64,000 nt of DNA from Sorangium cellulosum (GTDB lineage: Bacteria > Myxococcota_A > Polyangia > Polyangiales > Polyangiaceae). Below, one piece after another: positions 25,601-31,600 of the stretch. The notes below the pieces were generated by a model that saw only the letters and a program-made list of their open reading frames with translations, had not been told where the DNA came from and searched no databases. Positions within the stretch are counted from its first letter, which is position 1; each line of letters begins with the position of its first letter. Location of the stretch: assembly GCF_002950945.1 (NCBI RefSeq), contig NZ_CP012673.1:6958501-7022500 (forward strand), read 5' to 3'. Both the position numbers and the translations under genes were made by a program.

Positions 25601-28600
25601 TCCGCCGCGACGAGGGGGATCTCGCGCGGATGCTCCTGTCCCTCGGGGAGCTCGAGGCCCGCGGCGGGCGTGTGGACTGGGACGTGTTCTTCCGGCCGTC
25701 GCGCCCCCGCCGCGTCGACCTGCCGACCTACGCGTTCGAGCGCGCCCGGTTCTGGCTGGAGACGCGCAGGCGCCGCGCCGCCGACCTCGCCTCCGCCGGC
25801 CTTTCGTCGGCCGAGCACCCGCTGCTCGGGGCGACCGTCGAGCTCGCGGACACGGGCGGGCTCGTCTTCACGGGCCGCCTGTCCCGCGCCGAGCAGCCGT
25901 GGCTCGCCGGGCACGAGGTGTTCGGCACGGCGCTCCTGCCCGGCTCGGCGTTCGTCGAGCTCGCGCTCGTCGCCGCCCACCGCGTGGGGCTCGATCGCGT
26001 CGAGGAGCTCACGATGGAGGCGGCCCTGCCGCTGCCCGCGCGCGGCGACGTGCTGGTGCAGCTCGCCGTCTCCGCGCCGGACGACACGGGGCGAAGGGCG
26101 CTCGCGCTGTTCGCGCGCCCCGGAGGGTCGGAGGACGCCGCGTGGGCGCGGCACGCGAGCGGAACGCTCGCGCCGGCGGCCGACGGTGAGCGCGACGTGT
26201 CCGGCGATCTGCGCGCGTGGCCGCCGCCCGGCGCGACGGCCTTGCCGGTCGACGGGCTGTACGCGCGCCTCGCCGGCATGGGGCTCGTCTACGGCGCGGA
26301 GCTAAAGGGGCTGCGCGCCGTCTGGAAGCGCGGCGAGGAGCTCTTCGCCGAGGTCGGGCTGCCGGACGCGATCGCCAAGGAGGCGCCTCATTTCGCGCTG
26401 CACCCCGCGCTGCTCGACGCGGCGCTGCACGCGCTCTTCGTCGACACCTCGGCCGACGCCTCGGCCGACGCCGGAGGCGCGGCGCGCCGCCCGTTCGCGT
26501 GGAGCGGGGTGTCGCTCCGCGCTGTCGGCGCGTCCGCGCTGCGCGTGCGCTTCGAGCCGACGCGGGCGCCCGAGGAGCGCGACGCGGTCTCGTTCGTCAT
26601 GGCGGACGGCGCCGGCGAGCCGCTCGGTCGCGTGGAGGCGCTCACGACGCGGCCGATCTCCTCCGAGCAGCTCCGCGGCGCCGCCTCGGCGTCGCACGAC
26701 GCGCTGCTCCGGGTCGCCTGGACCGAGCTGCCCGGGGCCGATCCGTCGACCGCGGCGCAACCCGAGCGGTGGGCCCTCGTCGGGGCCGACCCGCTCGGCG
26801 TCGCGGCCGCGATCGGGGCCGCGACCTCGGCCGTCGACCGGCACGACGACCTTGCGGCCCTGAGGGACGCGCTCGATCGGGGCGCGCCGCCTCCGGCCGT
26901 CGTCGTCGCGCCGCTCGTCTCGGTCGCTGGCACGTCGGACCTGATCGCCGACGCGCACGGCGCGACCGCCCGGGCCCTCGCGCTCGTGCAAGGCTGGCTC
27001 GCCGACGATCGCCTCGCCTCGTGCCGCCTCGTCGTGCTCACGCGGCGCGCCATCGGGACGCGCGCCGACGAGGACGTCCTCGATCTGGTCCACGCCCCCG
27101 TCTGGGGCCTCGTCCGGTCCGCGCAGACCGAGAACCCCGGTGCGACGATCCTCGTCGTCGACGTCGACGATCGCGAGGCGTCCCTCCGCGCGCTCCCGGC
27201 CGTCCTCGACGCGGGCGAGGCGCAGCTCGCCGTGCGCGAGGGCCGCCGGCTCGCGCCGCGGCTCGCGCGCTTGCCCGCCGGGTCCCCCGACGCCGCCTCG
27301 AGCGCCCGGGCGCTCGATCCGGAAGGGACGGTGCTCGTCACCGGAGGCACGGGCACGCTCGGCGCCCTCGCCGCTCGCCGTCTGGTGCAGCGCCACGGCG
27401 TCAAGCGCCTGCTCCTGACCTCGCGGAGGGGGCCCGACGCGCCCGGCGCCGACGCGCTCCTTCGCGATCTCGAGGCGGCCGGCGCCCGCGTCACGATCGT
27501 CGCCTGCGACGTCGCGGACCGCTCGGCGCTCGAAGCGCTCCTCGCCTCCGTTCCGCGCGAGCACCCGCTCACCGCGGTCGTGCACACCGCCGGCGTCCTC
27601 GACGACGGCGTCGTGGGCTCGCTCACCCCGGAGCGGCTCAGCGTCGTCCTCCGGGCCAAGCTCGACGCCGCCGTTCATCTGCACGAGCTGACGCGGGCGC
27701 AGGGCCTTTCGGCGTTCGTGCTGTACTCCTCGCTCGCCGGCCTCGTCGGAGGCCCCGGCCTCGCCAGCTACGCCGCGGCCAACGTCTTCCTCGACGCGCT
27801 CGCGCAGCACCGCAAGGCGCGCGGGCTCCCCGGGCTCTCGCTCGAGTGGAGCTACTGGGACCAGAAGACCGGCTTCAGCGCGCGCGTCTCCGACGCCGGA
27901 CTGCGCCGCATGGCCCAGGTCGGCCTGCGCCCCCTCTCCACGGAAGAGGGCCTCGCCCTCCTCGACGCCTCCCTTGCCCGCCCGGAGGCCGTGCTCGTCC
28001 CGGCGCGCTTCGATACGGCCGCGCTGCGCGCGCACGCCGACGCGCTGGCGCCCCTGTTCCGCGGCCTCGTCCGCGCCCGGACAGCCCGTCCGCTCGCCGC
28101 GAGCCGGGCGGCGTCCTCGCTCAAGGAGCGCCTGGTCGGCCTCGCCCCGCCCGACCGCGAGCGCGCGCTGCTCGACGTCGTCCGCGCGGAGGTCGCGGCC
28201 GTCCTCGGCATGGCCTCGCCCGGCGCGCTCGACGCGGACCGCCCCCTCCAGGAGCTCGGCCTCGACTCGCTCATGGCGCTCGAGATCCGCAACCGGCTCG
28301 CCGCCGTCAGCGGGTTGCGGCTCCCCGCGACCGTCGTCTTCAACTACCCAACGCCCGCCGCGCTGAGGGACCTCCTGCTCGGGCAGCTCAAGCTCCCCGG
28401 GCAGCCTGCGGCGGGCGCGCAACGGAGCCCGCGGGGCGCGCACGACGCCTCTTCGCACGACCCGATCGCGATCGTCGCGATCGGCTGCCGCTTCCCCGGC
28501 GGGGCGCGGACCCCGGAGGAGCTCTGGCGCATCTTGCGCGACGGCGAGGACGCCATCTCCGGGATGCCCGAGGGGCGCGGCTGGACGCTGGACGCGCTGA

Positions 28601-31600
28601 ACGCCGACGACGCGCCGGGCGCCGCCGGCGAAGGCGCGCGCGCCCCGCTCGAAGGGGGCTTCCTCGCGGACGCGGACCGCTTCGACCCCGCGTTCTTCGG
28701 GATCAGCCCGCGTGAGGCGCTCGCCATGGACCCCCAGCAGCGCCTGCTGCTCGAGACCTCGTGGGAGGCGTTCGAGCGCGCGGGGATCGATCCGGCCGCC
28801 CTGCAAGGGTCCCCCACGGGCGTCTTCGTCGGCGTGATCAACAACGGGTATGGCGGCGGGCCGCGCGAGATCCCCGACGACCTCAAGACGTATATCGGCC
28901 TCGGGACCACGGCGAGCGTCGCCTCGGGACGCATCGCCTACACGTTCGGGCTCGAGGGCCCGGCGATCAGCGTCGACACGGCCTGCAGCTCCTCGCTCGT
29001 GGCGATCCACCTCGCCTGCCGCGCGCTGCGCGCCGGCGAGTGCGCCCTCGCGCTCGCGGGCGGCGTGTCGGTCATGCCGTCGCAGGAGACGTTCCGCGGG
29101 CTCGCCTTCCTGAACGCCGGCGCGCCCGACGGACGCTGCAAGTCGTTCGCCGCCGAGGCCGACGGCGCGGGCTGGGGCGAAGGCGCCGGCGTGCTGCTCC
29201 TGGAGCGGCTGTCCGACGCGAAGCGGAACGGCCACCCCGTGCTCGCCCTCGTGCGCGGCTCCGCGGTCAACCAGGACGGCAAGAGCCAGGGGCTCACCGC
29301 CCCCAACGGGCCCGCGCAGGAGCGGGTCATCGGACAGGCGCTCGATGACGCGCGGGTCGCGCCCGAGGACATCGGTGCGGTCGAGGCGCACGGCACCGGC
29401 ACGACGCTCGGCGATCCCATCGAGGCGCAAGCGCTGCTGGCGACGTACGGCGCCGCCCATTCGAAGGACAGGCCCCTGTGGCTCGGGAGCCTCAAGTCCA
29501 ACCTCGGACACACGCAGGCGGCGGCCGGCGTGGCGGGCGTCATCAAGATGGTGCTCGCCCTCCAGCACGGGCTCTTGCCGAAGACGCTGCACGCCGAGCG
29601 CCCGTCGCCCCACATCGACTGGTCCTCCGGGGCCGTCCGCCTCTTGAACGAGCCCGTCCCCTGGCGCGGAGGCGAGGCGCCGCGCCGTGCGGGCGTCTCC
29701 TCCTTCGGGGTGAGCGGCACGAACGCGCACGTCATCCTCGAGGAGGCGCCGCGGGTGGCCGAGGCCGACCCGTCGACGGAGGCGGACCGGCCTTCGCCGC
29801 CGGCCGTGCCGCTGCTGCTGTCGGCCAAGAGCGAGGCGGCGCTGCGCGCGCAGGCCGAGCGGCTGCGCGAGCACCTGGTGGCGCACCCCGAGCTGTCGCT
29901 GGTGGACGTGGCCGCGTCGCTGGCGACGACGCGCGCGCACTTCGAGCACCGCGCCGCCCTGGTGGCCTGCGACCGCGCCGAGCTGCTCGGCGCGCTCGGG
30001 ACCTTCGCCCAGGGCATGCCCACCCCCGCGGCCGTCATGGGCCAGCGCGCCGGCCACGGCAAGGTCGTCTTCGTCTTCCCCGGCCAAGGCTCGCAGTGGC
30101 TCGGCATGGCCCGCTCGCTCTTCGACTCCTCCGCCGTCTTCCGCGACTCCCTCGAGGCCTGCGCGCGCGCCTTCACCCCCTACGTCGACCGCTCGCTGCT
30201 CGCCGTCTTGCGCGGCGACGAGGGCGCCGACCCCTCCGCCCTGGACCGCACCGACCTCGTCCAGCCGGCCCTGTTCGCCGTCATGGTCTCGCTCGCCGCG
30301 CTCTGGCGCTCGGTGGGCGTCGAGCCCGACGCCGTCGTCGGCCACAGCCAGGGCGAGCTCGCCGCCGCCTACGTCGCCGGCGCGCTCGACCTCGACGACG
30401 CGGCCCGCATCGTGGCGCTGCGCAGCCGCACGTTGACCAAGCTCGCCGGCAAGGGCGCCATGGTCGCCGTCGAGCTCGGCGTCGACGCCCTCCGCCCGCA
30501 CCTGCACCCCTTCGGCGAGCGGCTCGCCGTGGCCGCCATCAACAGCCCGAGCGCCACCATCGTCTCCGGCGACGTCGATGCCGCCGACGCCCTGCTCGCG
30601 GCGCTCGCCCAGGCCCAGATCTTCGCCCGCAAGGTGCGGGTCGATTACGCCTCTCACAGCGCCCAGATCGACGCCATCGAGCCCGAGCTCACCTCGGAGC
30701 TGGCCGCCATCACCCCGCGCCCTGGCCGCGTCCCGCTCTACTCCACCGTCACCGGCGCCCGGCTCGACGGCGCTCAGCTCGACGCCGCCTACTGGGTCCG
30801 CAACCTCCGGCACACCGTCCGCTTCGCCGAGGCCACCGAGAGCCTGCTGGCCAGCGGACATCGCGCTTTCGTCGAGGTCAGCCCCCACCCGGTGCTCACG
30901 CTCGCGCTCAAGGAGACCCTCGAGCGGGCCAGCCATCCAACCGCCGTCGTGGGCACGCTCCGCCGCGACGACGGCGCTCTGACCCGCTTTCTGCTCTCGC
31001 TGGGCGAGCTGCACACGCGCGGCCAGCCCCTGGACTGGAACGCCTTCTTCCGCCCCTTGCTGCCCCGCAGCGTCGACCTGCCCACCTACGCCTTCCAGCG
31101 CGAGCGCTTCTGGCTCGACGCCCCCAACGCCCAGCGCGCCGACGTGGCCGCCGCCGGGCTCGCGGCCGCCGACCACCCGCTGCTCGGCGCCGCCGTCGCC
31201 CTCGCCGACTCCGACACGCACCTGTTCACAGGTCGCCTGTCGCTCGCCGACCAGCCGTGGCTCGCTGGCCACGCCGTCTTCGGCAACGTGCTGGTCCCCG
31301 GCACCGCCTTCGTCGAGCTCGCCCTGGTCGCCGCCCACCGCGTCGGCCTCGACCGCCTCGACGAGCTCACCCTCGAAGCGCCGCTCGCCCTGCCCGCACG
31401 CGGCGCCGTGCTGCTGCAGATGGCGGTCGCGGCGCCCGACCAGACAGGCCGCCGCTCGCTCTCCATCCACGCCCGCGCAGAGCACGCCCCCCACGACGCA
31501 CCCTGGACGCGCCACGCCAGCGGCACCCTCGCGCCGGCCACCTCGACGGCCTCGTCCGACTTCGACCTGCGCGCCTGGCCCCCGCCCGGCGCGACGGCCC

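Noticed and set aside
16668..26189. Long plus-strand frame (about 3,170 codons) overlapping PKS modules D and E in another register
   Set aside because: The product is almost entirely Arg/Ala/Pro with no motif, while the other frame encodes complete PKS domains.
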